DNA of 64,000 nt from contig NZ_CP134696.1 in assembly GCF_031851795.1 (NCBI RefSeq), positions 5,456,001-5,520,000 of the forward strand. Direction: 5' to 3'. Position numbers and translations under genes: made by a program. How positions within the stretch are numbered: the stretch's first letter is position 1; every line of letters starts with the position of its first letter. The notes under the pieces were generated by a model, which was given only the letters and a program-made list of their open reading frames with translations, did no database searches and was not told the origin of the DNA. Below, piece by piece: positions 1-8,654 of the stretch. This stretch comes from Pontibacter sp. G13 (lineage in GTDB: Bacteria; Bacteroidota; Bacteroidia; J057).

Positions 1-1
1 G

Positions 2-508
2 CTTGAAAAACGCCCCGATGCTCAAACTGGCGTCTGGGGATACGGTGGATTGGCCATTTGGGTGAGAGACACTGCGAATGATTTGTCTGCGTACAGTTTG
101 TTGAATATCAGGCGAATTGCCCTCGCAAATCCAGAAGTGGCGCCATTTGGAAGGCTGGCCATGCAATGGATCAAGGCTCAGGAATCACCCGCACAGATCA
201 CGGACAAACTCGTTTTCAGCGAGCATGTAGGGCAACTCAATCCTTGGATTCAGCAGCAGTCTGTAGATTTGGCCTTTACCAGTCGATCGATTGAAGCAAG
301 TTTCCAGATGGAGGGGTTGTCGATGGGGAAATGGATCATCCTCGGGGCTCCCTATGACCGAATTCCTCATGGGTTTTGGGCCAACCGATCTTCGGAGATT
401 TGGCCTGAATTTCAGGCATTCCTCCATTCAACAACTGGAAAAATGATCCTCACCCGATATGGCTATTCCACTCAAGCGTTGGGGGAAACAGTCGATTATG
501 CCGACTGA
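2..508 (+). CDS. modA: Molybdate ABC transporter substrate-binding protein, C-terminal part (partial)
   Basis: This is the C-terminal 168 residues of a periplasmic binding protein; the frame is open to the left edge, so the start lies outside the window. The sequence GVWGYGGLAIW, a SLLN-RRIALANPEVAPFG segment and the ending TGKMILTRYGYS are typical of the ModA family (type II periplasmic binding protein), in which IALANP-AP-G is a strongly conserved block. ModA binds molybdate or tungstate and delivers it to the ModB/ModC importer. The stop overlaps the end of the convergent membrane gene by 13 bases. A moeA gene 1.6 kb downstream and a ModC-like ATPase near 60.3 kb fit molybdenum metabolism, but neither is in the same operon. 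Confidence is high for the family; substrate is inferred. Confidence 0.85.
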   Translation, partial: LEKRPDAQTGVWGYGGLAIWVRDTANDLSAYSLLNIRRIALANPEVAPFGRLAMQWIKAQESPAQITDKLVFSEHVGQLNPWIQQQSVDLAFTSRSIEASFQMEGLSMGKWIILGAPYDRIPHGFWANRSSEIWPEFQAFLHSTTGKMILTRYGYSTQALGETVDYAD

Positions 509-1188
509 TAGCCGATGAGGTACATGATCTTTCCGCCACGGCCATTGTCCATTTTTCCACTACCCCAAGCCATATCCTCCGAGGAAACACCTTCCGCCAC
601 CTCCGCCAAATCTTTGGGCCCATATAGCTTGAAAAGTGCCATCACGCCATCCAGACAAATCACAATCGGTAGAATCGGAAGGAGGTAGGTGAAGAGCATC
701 CGTCCCATACGGAAAGGCTTGATGATCGGCGAAATAAGCAACACACTCAACGGAACAAATACGAGCATGCCTACCGCCTGCCACCAATTGTTGTTGTTCC
801 CCTCCAGCACCAACACCGTCTGATCTTGATCCACCATGGACTGAAGCCACTGCCGAGCTTGCTGAGGGTTCAACCGATGAAATCCGCTTGCCACGACGAC
901 TACGCCTCCTCTTTGCAAATGCGGGTTCCAGTTGTCTGTCGATTCATAGGTCCAACCCTGTTCCCGGATGTGTTCGACTAGACCCGGTATACCGCTGCCA
1001 ATCTCAGCCCGAATGTCCACCAATTGCTTGTTCGGCGCCTGCTCCATCGCTTCGTGAATCAGCGGGAGGAAAGGTTTGTCCGCACCAATTTTGGCGATGA
1101 ACCCTTGGAGAAATTCGTCCACCATGGTTTTGAGCGGGGCTGGAAACCAGGAAGCGCTGGTGAATTGCGGGAGGTGAATGCGTCGCAT
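496..1188 (-). CDS. Membrane protein resembling a degenerate class I methyltransferase-like family
   Basis: A 230-residue protein. The N-terminus (RIHLPQFTSASWFPAPLK) and the segment LVDIRAEIGSGIPGLVEHI resemble a family of SAM-methyltransferase-like proteins whose members begin with an E/D-x-x-WFP motif. The C-terminal half carries two hydrophobic segments (about residues 140-158 and 165-190, AVGMLVFVPLSVLLISPII and LFTYLLPILPIVICLDGVM), which also occur in that family. The usual glycine-rich SAM-binding loop is not obvious here, so catalysis is doubtful. The start is ATG 1188; a TTG three codons upstream is also open. It is divergent from the TetR gene at 1261 with a perfect palindrome between them, so it is probably the regulator's target. 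Function unknown. Confidence 0.65.
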   Translation of the reverse strand: MRRIHLPQFTSASWFPAPLKTMVDEFLQGFIAKIGADKPFLPLIHEAMEQAPNKQLVDIRAEIGSGIPGLVEHIREQGWTYESTDNWNPHLQRGGVVVVASGFHRLNPQQARQWLQSMVDQDQTVLVLEGNNNNWWQAVGMLVFVPLSVLLISPIIKPFRMGRMLFTYLLPILPIVICLDGVMALFKLYGPKDLAEVAEGVSSEDMAWGSGKMDNGRGGKIMYLIGYQSA

Positions 1189-1203
1189 AGAGATCAAATG
1201 ATT

Positions 1204-1227
1204 AATTTAGTACAAACGTACTAAATT
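1204..1227. promoter_or_regulatory. Palindromic operator candidate between divergent genes
   Basis: A perfect inverted repeat with two 10-base arms, AATTTAGTAC (1204-1213) and GTACTAAATT (1218-1227), separated by AAAC. It lies 16 bases upstream of the membrane-protein start (1188, minus) and 34 bases upstream of the TetR start (1261, plus). A second GTACTAG-type half-site is at 1246-1252. Position and symmetry fit the binding site of a homodimeric TetR regulator controlling both genes. Binding is inferred. Confidence 0.7.
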
Positions 1228-1260
1228 TTGAGATCTAGGTCAAGCGTACTAGTTTTGGGG

Positions 1261-1884
1261 ATGAAACCCGCCAAGCCACTCATTCTATCCCATGCACTCG
1301 CCCTGTTCAATGCCGAAGGCGTTTCGGGAGTTCCCATGCGGAAAATCGCGAACGCAGCGGGAATCAGCCCGGGGAATTTGACCTACCATTTTCCTTCAAG
1401 AGAGGCACTCATCGTGGCGCTACACTCGCAGATGCTCCAGACTGCCCAACAGCTCAATGCGGAACTCAAGCAAGGGCCGATGACCTTGGAGCGATTGCTG
1501 GAGAGCATGCGGATCGGCTTTCGGGTGGTGTATGCCTATCGATTTTTTCTGGTGGATCTCCCGCTCATCATGCGAACCTATCCCAAGCTCAGGCAGCACT
1601 TCAGGGAGGTGGCGGACATACGGAAACAGATGTATGTACAGGCATTTCAGCAGGCGCATGCGGAAGGCTGGATGCGGGAGGAAGCCTATTCGGGGGAATA
1701 TGACGAGCTGATCGACCGGATTCGGATTTTCAGCGATTTCTGGGTGGTCTCGGCGGAAGTGTATGAAGATGAGGATGAATCATCCACCATTTCTCGGCAT
1801 CTGAGGCTGTTTATGAATCTCCTCTTTCCGTATCTCCATGCAGCGGGACAGGCAGAATTTGACCGACTTCGGCCCTCGATTTAA
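1261..1884 (+). CDS. TetR/AcrR-family transcriptional regulator
   Basis: A 207-residue regulator. Residues about 8-55 form the TetR helix-turn-helix: ILSHALALFNAEGVSGVPMRKIANAAGISPGNLTYHFPSREAL, with the recognition-helix signature PGNLTYHF. The helical C-terminal half (residues 60-200) would bind a ligand and dimerise; its ligand cannot be read from the sequence. ATG 1261 was chosen over the upstream TTG at 1228 because the HTH begins immediately after it and 1228 lies inside the palindrome. It is divergent from the membrane protein at 496-1188 and probably represses that gene and itself through the palindrome at 1204-1227. Confidence 0.85.
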   Translation: MKPAKPLILSHALALFNAEGVSGVPMRKIANAAGISPGNLTYHFPSREALIVALHSQMLQTAQQLNAELKQGPMTLERLLESMRIGFRVVYAYRFFLVDLPLIMRTYPKLRQHFREVADIRKQMYVQAFQQAHAEGWMREEAYSGEYDELIDRIRIFSDFWVVSAEVYEDEDESSTISRHLRLFMNLLFPYLHAAGQAEFDRLRPSI

Positions 1885-2161
1885 GGCGTTGAAATCCCTG
1901 CGAATGACCCTGTCAGCAACACAAAAGGCAACCTCCGCGCTAGCAGAAGTTGCCCCCATCCGATATCTTTCAGGTAATAAGGTCGCTCTCCAAATACTTG
2001 GAAAGCAGGCTTTTTGCGTATATGAATTTTCAATTTGCGAAAAGTCAAATAAACAAACAAAAAAATCGGAAGATTCGGACTAAGCTTTCACGCGTCAGAT
2101 CTTCCTGCATATTGGATGTTTCCACACTCCCCAATCCTCCCAAAATTTGGTAATTTGTGGC

Positions 2162-3370
2162 ATGATTGCAGTCCAACAAGCTGAACAGATCATTCTTGCC
2201 ACTGCGAAGAGATTGCCTGTCGAGGCCCATCCGCTGGTGGAATCTACAGGGATGATCTTGCAGGAACCCCTCATTGCCGACCGGGACTTTCCGCCTTTTG
2301 ATCGCGTCATGATGGATGGGATCGCCATTCGCCATGCTGATTGGCTGAATGGTCAGCGAGTGTTTCGTGTCCAAGGAACCCAATATGCCGGAGCGCCGCC
2401 CATGACGCTAGAAGCCGGAACGGTCTGCCTGGAAGTCATGACCGGAGCGGTACTGCCGGAAGGAGCCGACACGGTGATTCGATACGAAGACATTGAAATC
2501 CGCGAGGGGGAAAATAGCGCTGAGGCGCACTTGGCCGATGTCGTCATTCATGCCGGACAGAACGTGCACCCCAAAGGAAAGGATCAATTGGCGGGAACTG
2601 CCTTGGCACCCAGTGGCATCAAAATCAGCCCCGCAGAAATCGCTTTGGCCGCCACCATCGGGAAATCCATGATCGAGGTTTCCCGCCCGCCTCGGGTATT
2701 GATCGTCTCCACGGGCGATGAACTAGTGGAAGTGGCCGAGCAGCCTTTGCCGCATCAGATCCGCATGTCCAATTCCTACATGTTGGAAGCTTCCCTGAGA
2801 GAAATGGGCATTGAGGCCACGAGATTGCATGTGCCAGATGAGCGCATGGAGATTCACTTGGCATTGGAGCCCTATCTGCAATCGATGGATGCATGGATTC
2901 TCAGTGGTGGAGTTTCCAAAGGAAAAGCCGATTACCTGCCGGAAGTACTCTCCAAGTTGGGGATTCGGCAGAAATTCCACCGCGTGGCTCAGCGACCGGG
3001 AAAGCCGTTTTGGTTTGGGGTCCATCCAGAAGGCCCTGTGGTATTTGCCTTGCCGGGAAATCCCGTTTCCACCTTCATGGGGTATTACCGGTACGTCCGT
3101 CCCTGGATCAGAAAATCGCTAGGGATGGCCCCTGTATTTCCCATTCCTGCAAGCCTGACAGATGATTTTCGCTTTCGTCCCAGTCTGACGCATTTCCTCC
3201 AAGTCAAGGCATTTGTGGATGCACAGGGCGCTTGGCAAGCTTCTCCCATCCCTGGGAAGGGTTCCGGAGATCTTGCCAATTTGCTGCTTGCCAATGGGTT
3301 CCTCGAACTGCCTGCCGATCGAAGTGATTTCGGTGCGGGAGAGATCTTCCCGCTCTGGTTGTTCCGCTAG
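2162..3370 (+). CDS. moeA: Molybdopterin molybdenumtransferase MoeA
   Basis: A 402-residue protein of the usual MoeA length. It inserts molybdate into adenylylated molybdopterin in the cytoplasm, the last step of molybdenum cofactor synthesis. Visible hallmarks are PPFDRVMMDGIAI near residue 45, VSTGDELVE at about 182-190 starting the MoCF-binding fold, SGGVSKGKADYLPEVL and ALPGNPVSTFMGYY, both conserved active-site segments, and a C-terminal MoeA domain IV. ATG 2162 is preferred to the TTG at 2147. The stop codon shares the bases CTAG with the stop of the convergent esterase gene. Together with the ModA fragment upstream it indicates a local molybdenum-handling neighbourhood, although each gene seems separately transcribed. 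Confidence 0.95.
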   Translation: MIAVQQAEQIILATAKRLPVEAHPLVESTGMILQEPLIADRDFPPFDRVMMDGIAIRHADWLNGQRVFRVQGTQYAGAPPMTLEAGTVCLEVMTGAVLPEGADTVIRYEDIEIREGENSAEAHLADVVIHAGQNVHPKGKDQLAGTALAPSGIKISPAEIALAATIGKSMIEVSRPPRVLIVSTGDELVEVAEQPLPHQIRMSNSYMLEASLREMGIEATRLHVPDERMEIHLALEPYLQSMDAWILSGGVSKGKADYLPEVLSKLGIRQKFHRVAQRPGKPFWFGVHPEGPVVFALPGNPVSTFMGYYRYVRPWIRKSLGMAPVFPIPASLTDDFRFRPSLTHFLQVKAFVDAQGAWQASPIPGKGSGDLANLLLANGFLELPADRSDFGAGEIFPLWLFR

Positions 3371-4077
3371 AGCAATCCCGCCAAGATCGTCCAGACATTC
3401 TTGGCAACGATCTGATGCCCTTCAGGTGTCGGGTGAATGCCATCCGGAAGATTCAAATCGGGATTTCCCGCTACTCCATCGAGCAGGAAGGGGACCAGTG
3501 CCAATTGGTACTGAGAAGCCAGTTCTGGGTAGAGAAACCGGAATTTGGCGGCGTAGTCTTCACCCATATTCGGGGGAACCATCATCCCCGCGAGGACGAT
3601 ATTGGCGTGCGGACTTTTCTCCCGAACCTTCTGGATGATGGCGATGAGGTTTTTGCGGGTCTCCTCGGTATCGATTCCGCGAAGTCCGTCATTGGCCCCC
3701 AGTTCCAACACGAATACATCTACCTGTTCTGTCATGACCCAATCCAATCGATTGAGGCCACTGGCTGTCGTTTCCCCACTGAGCCCTGCATTGATCACCT
3801 CGTAATCCAATCCCGCAGAATCGATCTTTTGCTGGACCAAAGCCGGAAATGCCTGTTCGGGAGAAAGACCATAGCCAGCTGTCAGGCTATTCCCAAAAAA
3901 CAGCACGACTTTTCGGTCTGTGATAGGCAGCGGTCCTTGACTGGTAGGAGGAGCTTGGGTGATGGTTTCTGTGGACTGCGAAGGAGAGGTTGCGTCGTTG
4001 CTGCTTGATTCATCAGAATCTTGGCAGGCGGACATGCATGCCATCAAGATGCCAAGGCAGAGGAGGAGGTTTTTCAT
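3367..4077 (-). CDS. Arylesterase/GDSL-type SGNH hydrolase lipoprotein (TesA-like)
   Basis: A 236-residue secreted hydrolase. Residues 1-18 (MKNLLLCLGILMACMSAC) form a lipoprotein signal with Cys18 as the lipidated residue, followed by a Ser/Thr/Gln-rich linker. The SGNH domain begins near residue 54: block I FFGNSLTAGYG with nucleophile Ser64, the Gly in NAGLSGETTASGL, block III LGANDGLRG and block V DGIHPTPEGH with the Asp/His pair. This matches TesA-type arylesterase/lysophospholipases. ATG 4077 is chosen because it gives a clean lipoprotein signal; a longer frame upstream lacks one. It probably acts on acyl esters in the periplasm; its substrate is unknown. It converges on moeA with overlapping stop codons. 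Confidence 0.88.
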   Translation of the reverse strand: MKNLLLCLGILMACMSACQDSDESSSNDATSPSQSTETITQAPPTSQGPLPITDRKVVLFFGNSLTAGYGLSPEQAFPALVQQKIDSAGLDYEVINAGLSGETTASGLNRLDWVMTEQVDVFVLELGANDGLRGIDTEETRKNLIAIIQKVREKSPHANIVLAGMMVPPNMGEDYAAKFRFLYPELASQYQLALVPFLLDGVAGNPDLNLPDGIHPTPEGHQIVAKNVWTILAGLL

Positions 4078-4305
4078 TGAATGGGGCTTTGATGCAAAGA
4101 TAGAAGGAATTCCGAAGGCAGGAAGACCAAGCCCCACCAAAAGGACCGTTCAAGAAACCCCCTTTTAGTACCTGTTTTTGCCGTCCGATCCCTTGCATAT
4201 TGTCACCTGAGGAAGTACTCGGCCACACAGGCCATTTCCTCGAATCAGGGCAGCAGCCATGGCCCATTCCGCTCAATATCCAATCCCACTCGCAACCCAT
4301 TCACT

Positions 4306-5904
4306 ATGGATTCAACCGCTCCTCAACAGCAACAGCTCGGCCAACAGACGGGCTTGAAAATCAGATATTCCGTCCGCGAACTTTGGGACGAATTCAACAA
4401 CGGAAACCCTCAACCGCTCGAAGATCTCGTGAGAGCTTGGAAGGGAATTCTAGAACTAGACCCCAGCAATCCATTGTCCTTCTTTGTCATCGGCGGGTAT
4501 CATGGAGAGCCATTTGTCGGTCAAGGCGAAACCGATCCCGCATATTGGGGCGGATATTGCAACCACGGCAATGTGCTATTTCCGACTTGGCACCGCATGT
4601 ACGTTCAGCGAATCGAGGAAGCCCTGCAATCGATCGTCCCCGGCGTGACCATGCCATATTGGGACGAAACCAGCCAAGAATCCATTGAAAAGGGCGTTCC
4701 GGCTGTCTTGACAGATGAGACCTTCACGTTTTCGGATGGGACGGAGATTCCCAACCCGCTTCAATCTTACACCCTGCAAAAGGCCGTCAATGACAATGTG
4801 ACGGGTGACGATCAGCGATACACCAAGCCGGCTGGTTACGCCACGGTGCGCTACCCGCTTTCTGGATTGGTGGGAACTGCCGAAGCGCGTGCCGAGACCG
4901 AGACGCACAACGCCCAGTACCAAGATCCGGTACAGCGGACCACCATGCTAAACAACAATTACAAAGCGTGGCTCTACAAACGGGTGGAGCCGGAAGATGA
5001 ACTATCCGCAGCTGCTGGCCCAGAGGGTATTCTCGCCAAATTCCGCGATTGCCTCGATGCGCCCAATTACACTGCATTCTCCAACACCACCTCCGCACAG
5101 CATTGGAATGTCAACAATCCCGGTATCGTCACCCCTGTGGAATCTCCTCACAATGAGGTGCATTTGGCAGTCGGGGGATTCGATGTAGATGGCCATGAAT
5201 TCGGATTGGTCAAAGGTGCCAATGGCGATATGGGTGAAAACAACACGGCTGGGCTCGATCCCATCTTCTTTTTCCATCATTGCAATGTGGACCGGATGTT
5301 CTGGTTGTGGCAGGTGAAAAATGGACATACAGACAGCATTGACATCATCAAGGGGGATCCGGGGACCAATCCCAACACCCTTGCTCAAGGCGGTCAAGGA
5401 CCTGCAGCCGGACAAGATCCCACCATGCCGCTGAACATGGACACACCGCTCAAGCCATTCCTCAAAGATCCCAGCGATCCCCAGAGCTACTACACCAGCC
5501 GAGATGTCGTGAATCTCGAAACACAGCTAGGAGTGACCTACAGCCCCGGATCATTGGCAGGTGAGCAAGGTCTGACCGAATCGATGCTCCGCAAGATGAC
5601 CCCCGGTGCCAAAAAGCTGCATGTATTCGGAATCGATCGCCAGTTGTTTCCCGGTTCATTCATCATCAATGCATTCATGCACATCGATGGAAAGCGCGTT
5701 TTCCTCGGTCGCCAAACCATCCTCAGCCGCTGGAATGTCAGCTATTGTCCCAATTGCCAGCACCACTTGATGACTTCGGCATTTTTTGATCTCAGTGGAT
5801 TCACCCTTGAGCAGCTCAAGGAAGCTGACTTCGAAATTACGTTTCAGCACCGTGGAGAAGCCATGCCCCAAAATCTCAATTACCACGTCGAGGTGATCGA
5901 CTAG
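4306..5904 (+). CDS. Tyrosinase / polyphenol oxidase (type 3 copper enzyme)
   Basis: A 532-residue type 3 copper oxidase that would hydroxylate monophenols and/or oxidise diphenols to quinones. CuA ligands are visible as His66 (GGYHGEP), His87 and His96 (CNHGNVLFPTWHRMY). Cys85 lies two residues before His87, the same C-x-H arrangement that forms the Cys-His thioether in fungal tyrosinases. CuB ligands are His282 and His286 (PHNEVHLAVGG) and His324/His325 (FFFHHCNVDRMFW). A C-terminal domain of about 160 residues follows, as in several fungal and bacterial enzymes. No signal peptide is seen, so it would be cytoplasmic or depend on another route. The next gene is a metal transporter-like protein, which suggests linked copper supply. 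Confidence 0.92.
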   Translation: MDSTAPQQQQLGQQTGLKIRYSVRELWDEFNNGNPQPLEDLVRAWKGILELDPSNPLSFFVIGGYHGEPFVGQGETDPAYWGGYCNHGNVLFPTWHRMYVQRIEEALQSIVPGVTMPYWDETSQESIEKGVPAVLTDETFTFSDGTEIPNPLQSYTLQKAVNDNVTGDDQRYTKPAGYATVRYPLSGLVGTAEARAETETHNAQYQDPVQRTTMLNNNYKAWLYKRVEPEDELSAAAGPEGILAKFRDCLDAPNYTAFSNTTSAQHWNVNNPGIVTPVESPHNEVHLAVGGFDVDGHEFGLVKGANGDMGENNTAGLDPIFFFHHCNVDRMFWLWQVKNGHTDSIDIIKGDPGTNPNTLAQGGQGPAAGQDPTMPLNMDTPLKPFLKDPSDPQSYYTSRDVVNLETQLGVTYSPGSLAGEQGLTESMLRKMTPGAKKLHVFGIDRQLFPGSFIINAFMHIDGKRVFLGRQTILSRWNVSYCPNCQHHLMTSAFFDLSGFTLEQLKEADFEITFQHRGEAMPQNLNYHVEVID

Positions 5905-5961
5905 CCCAACTTGCTGGGAGGCGTCCAGTGCGTCTCCCAGGTTTTTTCAACCCCAATCTTC

Positions 5962-7071
5962 ATGAGTTGCGCATCCCAAACTTCGGCTTGTAGCTGCACC
6001 AAACCGTCTACCTCTAGGCAGACCGCATGGTGGCTATTGGGCTTTTCGGCAGTCGGTGGAGGGCTTTGGATCACCTTTCAGGCCCTTGAACCACAAGCCA
6101 CTTTTGAGTTGACGACCCCGAGCCTGGGCGTAGTGTTGCTCATGGGATTCCTCACAGGCCTTCATTGTATCGGTATGTGCGGCGGGATTGTGACAGCCTA
6201 TTTGCGGTTTTCGCGTGATCATCGCATCACTTCTTGGCAATCTCACATGATGTATGGTGCCGCCAAAACCTGCTCTTATGCAGGGTTGGGAGCGGCATTT
6301 GGTTGGTTGGGATCGGCGGTGCATTTCTCCAATGACCTGAAATCCTTTGTCTCCATCATGGGCGGAATATGCCTGCTGTACATAGGCATCAAATCCCTCG
6401 GACTCATCCGGTTGCCGCTGATGGCGAGATGGACGCAATGGTTGGGCAAACGTGCAAGTGGATTGGCGCATCCCATCTATGCGGGCCTACTCAATGGACT
6501 GATGATTTCCTGTGCGCCTTTGCAGGCATTGTATCTGGTTTCGGCAGGCTTGGGCGATCCGTTGCAAGGAGCATTGCTACTGGCGATTTTCAGTGTGGGT
6601 ACCCTCCCCATTTTCTTGTTTTACGGCGGGCTGGTCAGTGTCATGAGTACATGGCGCTCACAATGGCCCGAGCGTATCACTACGGCGATGATTTTGGTGT
6701 ACGGTATGCTGATGGTCAATCGCGGGTTAGCCATTGGTGGGTATAGTCTGACCTTGCCCAATCGAGCGCAGACCATCTGGCAAAATCCCCAAGAGCTCCC
6801 TCCCCAGCCGCTCCAAATGACCGCCAATGCCAAAGGTTGGAGCAAATCCTCCATTCCGTTCGAAGCGGGTCGATGCATCCGTTGGGAAATCTGGGTGGAG
6901 GAAGTTACCTATTGCAACAAGGAAATCGAAGTGCCGGCCTTGGGCCTGAAACTTCCGCTGACCCCCGGCTTGAATGTCTTGGAATTCGATCCGGGAGCTC
7001 ATCAAGTGCTCGTCTACACCTGTTGGATGGGCATGATGAATGGCCAATTCGAGGCCATCTCTCCTGAATGA
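5962..7071 (+). CDS. TauE/SafE-like membrane transporter with Cys-rich start and C-terminal cupredoxin-like domain
   Basis: A 369-residue membrane protein. The first residues MSCASQTSACSC hold three to four cysteines able to bind a soft metal. A core of about six membrane segments carries GFLTGLHCIGMCGGI, the signature of the heavy-metal type SafE/TauE (DsbD-like) transporters found near copper oxidase assembly genes. After the last segment, a domain of about 115 residues ends in VLVYTCWMGMMNG, whose Cys and Met residues resemble a cupredoxin-type copper site. ATG 5962 is chosen; a TTG at 5911 would add 17 residues. It lies 57 bases after the tyrosinase and is probably co-transcribed, so copper transport for that enzyme is the likeliest role, though not shown. 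Confidence 0.72.
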   Translation: MSCASQTSACSCTKPSTSRQTAWWLLGFSAVGGGLWITFQALEPQATFELTTPSLGVVLLMGFLTGLHCIGMCGGIVTAYLRFSRDHRITSWQSHMMYGAAKTCSYAGLGAAFGWLGSAVHFSNDLKSFVSIMGGICLLYIGIKSLGLIRLPLMARWTQWLGKRASGLAHPIYAGLLNGLMISCAPLQALYLVSAGLGDPLQGALLLAIFSVGTLPIFLFYGGLVSVMSTWRSQWPERITTAMILVYGMLMVNRGLAIGGYSLTLPNRAQTIWQNPQELPPQPLQMTANAKGWSKSSIPFEAGRCIRWEIWVEEVTYCNKEIEVPALGLKLPLTPGLNVLEFDPGAHQVLVYTCWMGMMNGQFEAISPE

Positions 7072-7094
7072 ACCTATACTGGACCAGCATGAGC

Positions 7095-7131
7095 GGGGGC
7101 TGTCTTGGCAAAAGGCAGACCCCCTGTTTTT
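7095..7131 (+). terminator. Rho-independent terminator candidate after the copper gene pair
   Basis: GGGGG (7095-7099) pairs with CCCCC (7120-7124) with an imperfect stem between, followed by TGTTTTT. It lies 24 bases downstream of the TauE/SafE-like gene and marks the end of that unit and the left edge of the accessory island. Confidence 0.6.
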
Positions 7132-7203
7132 GGGTTGGGCCTTTGGTTCGAGCTATGGTGTTTCTTTTTGCGGAAATAGTAAGTTTTGATTAATTTTCAG
7201 TCC

Positions 7204-7782
7204 ATGAAATCAAAACACAGTACCCTCCTTCGGCGACTCGCCCTGTTCGCCATTCTGCTTGTGATTGGGTTTAAGTATAGGGATCGGATCACCTATGAGA
7301 AAATGTGGATAGAGACCCGCCTCAAAGCATCCGAAACCCCAATCCTTTGTCAAAAGACAGATGAAATCGGGTCGATTGAGATCGAACATTATTGGTTCGA
7401 TTCAGAATATCGACTACGCCATACCGCTTTCTTTAAGTATGCTGTAAGCAGATCCCCGGCTTTTTCGTCAAATGGTTTTCCCGTTTTCTTCTTGCCCAGT
7501 ATCTATGCTCATTCCGGTAGCATGACGATCGTTCCCAAGGTCGAATATGTGGATCCTGACCAAATTGATATTACCGTGACAACCTATCCTGAATCTTCTC
7601 CTGATTCTGGTCAACAAGCCTTACTTTTTCATAGATACCGGTTTGCCGTGTCCAATACCCCAAGAGACGATGACGAGACCGACAACGAAATGTGTCTGGA
7701 ACGCCTAGACTCGAATCCCAATTTCCTTGACGGAACATTCATATCGAATGTGGATGGAAAGATTTATCACTGCATTGTGTAG
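7204..7782 (+). CDS. Hypothetical single-pass or secreted protein
   Basis: A 192-residue protein that I do not recognise. A positively charged start (MKSKHSTLLRRL) and hydrophobic residues 12-22 (ALFAILLVIGF) form a signal anchor or uncleaved signal. The rest is hydrophilic, with several aromatic positions and two late Cys (NEMCLERL, YHCIV). ATG 7204 has a weak upstream A-rich segment; a TTG at 7186 is also open. It is the first gene of the accessory island, followed after 104 bases by a lipoprotein. By position it could be an immunity gene whose toxin partner has been lost, but nothing in the sequence proves this. Confidence 0.55.
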   Translation: MKSKHSTLLRRLALFAILLVIGFKYRDRITYEKMWIETRLKASETPILCQKTDEIGSIEIEHYWFDSEYRLRHTAFFKYAVSRSPAFSSNGFPVFFLPSIYAHSGSMTIVPKVEYVDPDQIDITVTTYPESSPDSGQQALLFHRYRFAVSNTPRDDDETDNEMCLERLDSNPNFLDGTFISNVDGKIYHCIV

Positions 7783-7886
7783 GTAAGAGTTCGTGCTATG
7801 GACGATCAATGATCCAATGTGTGTTTGCTGGAGTGGATTTGGGGAAAGTGCCTCGGTCTTAGCTTTCGGAATAAAAAAAATAATAG

Positions 7887-8654
7887 ATGATTCGGTTTAA
7901 TGTAATTCCTCTGAGATTCACCCCACAATATTTGTGGATATGCTTGGCTTATTTGATGACAAGTTGTGGTTCTTCGTCTACACCCACAACATCTGAGTCA
8001 GTGGCTAATCTCTTTAAGAATGGGCAACGCATTCGTGCCTTGCAATTCAATGGGCCTTCTGAATATATGGCCATGTTTACGATCAATTATAATTCTGCGA
8101 AATACGGAAATATTCCATTCATCTATTTAGGTGAAGAGATGTCCCGTAAACCTTTTTTGAATGATCCTCTTCGTTTTGGGGATCTTACAATGGTGGGGCC
8201 AGAACAATTCGCTGCTCTTGTAAGGTACTCATCTACCGTGGAAGATAGCGAGATCGTGAGGTCGTATCAGATCCATCTGAAAGATGCCAAAGTATCCAAC
8301 GATAGCAAAACTGCCTCTATCGTATCCATGTCTTTCCTTCCTAAGGACACCATGGAATCTCGTACCTTGCGGCAGGAAGGAGAGACTGCCGTAAATTGGA
8401 CTGTTTATGCCATTCAAGCCCAAACTCCGAACTGGGAACAATCGGATGGTGCTGAATATGTGTTCAATTGTGAAGTGAGGCTAGGCCATGAAGATCTTCT
8501 CGCTGGGGATCTTTCCGACTTTATTGATAGTAAAGACTTCAATTCCACGAGCTTTGAGTCAGTGGGTTTTTCGGCTTTGGATGATATGAATTTGTCTGGA
8601 AATTTTTCCTTTGCTGGATTGCTAGGGATAAACATGGCTATGGAGAATCCTTGA
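7887..8654 (+). CDS. Hypothetical lipoprotein, possible orphan immunity protein
   Basis: A 255-residue protein with a lipoprotein signal: hydrophobic residues around 13-24 and a lipobox LMTSC, giving a lipidated Cys27. The mature part has no family I recognise; it is Ser/Asp-rich and ends with a glycine- and alanine-rich segment. Base composition is lower in GC than the flanking core genes, like other small genes in this island. Its 3' side runs into a degenerate cassette flank (8796-8840). The abundance of lipoproteins in the same position after RHS fragments elsewhere in the island suggests an immunity role. Confidence 0.6.
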   Translation: MIRFNVIPLRFTPQYLWICLAYLMTSCGSSSTPTTSESVANLFKNGQRIRALQFNGPSEYMAMFTINYNSAKYGNIPFIYLGEEMSRKPFLNDPLRFGDLTMVGPEQFAALVRYSSTVEDSEIVRSYQIHLKDAKVSNDSKTASIVSMSFLPKDTMESRTLRQEGETAVNWTVYAIQAQTPNWEQSDGAEYVFNCEVRLGHEDLLAGDLSDFIDSKDFNSTSFESVGFSALDDMNLSGNFSFAGLLGINMAMENP

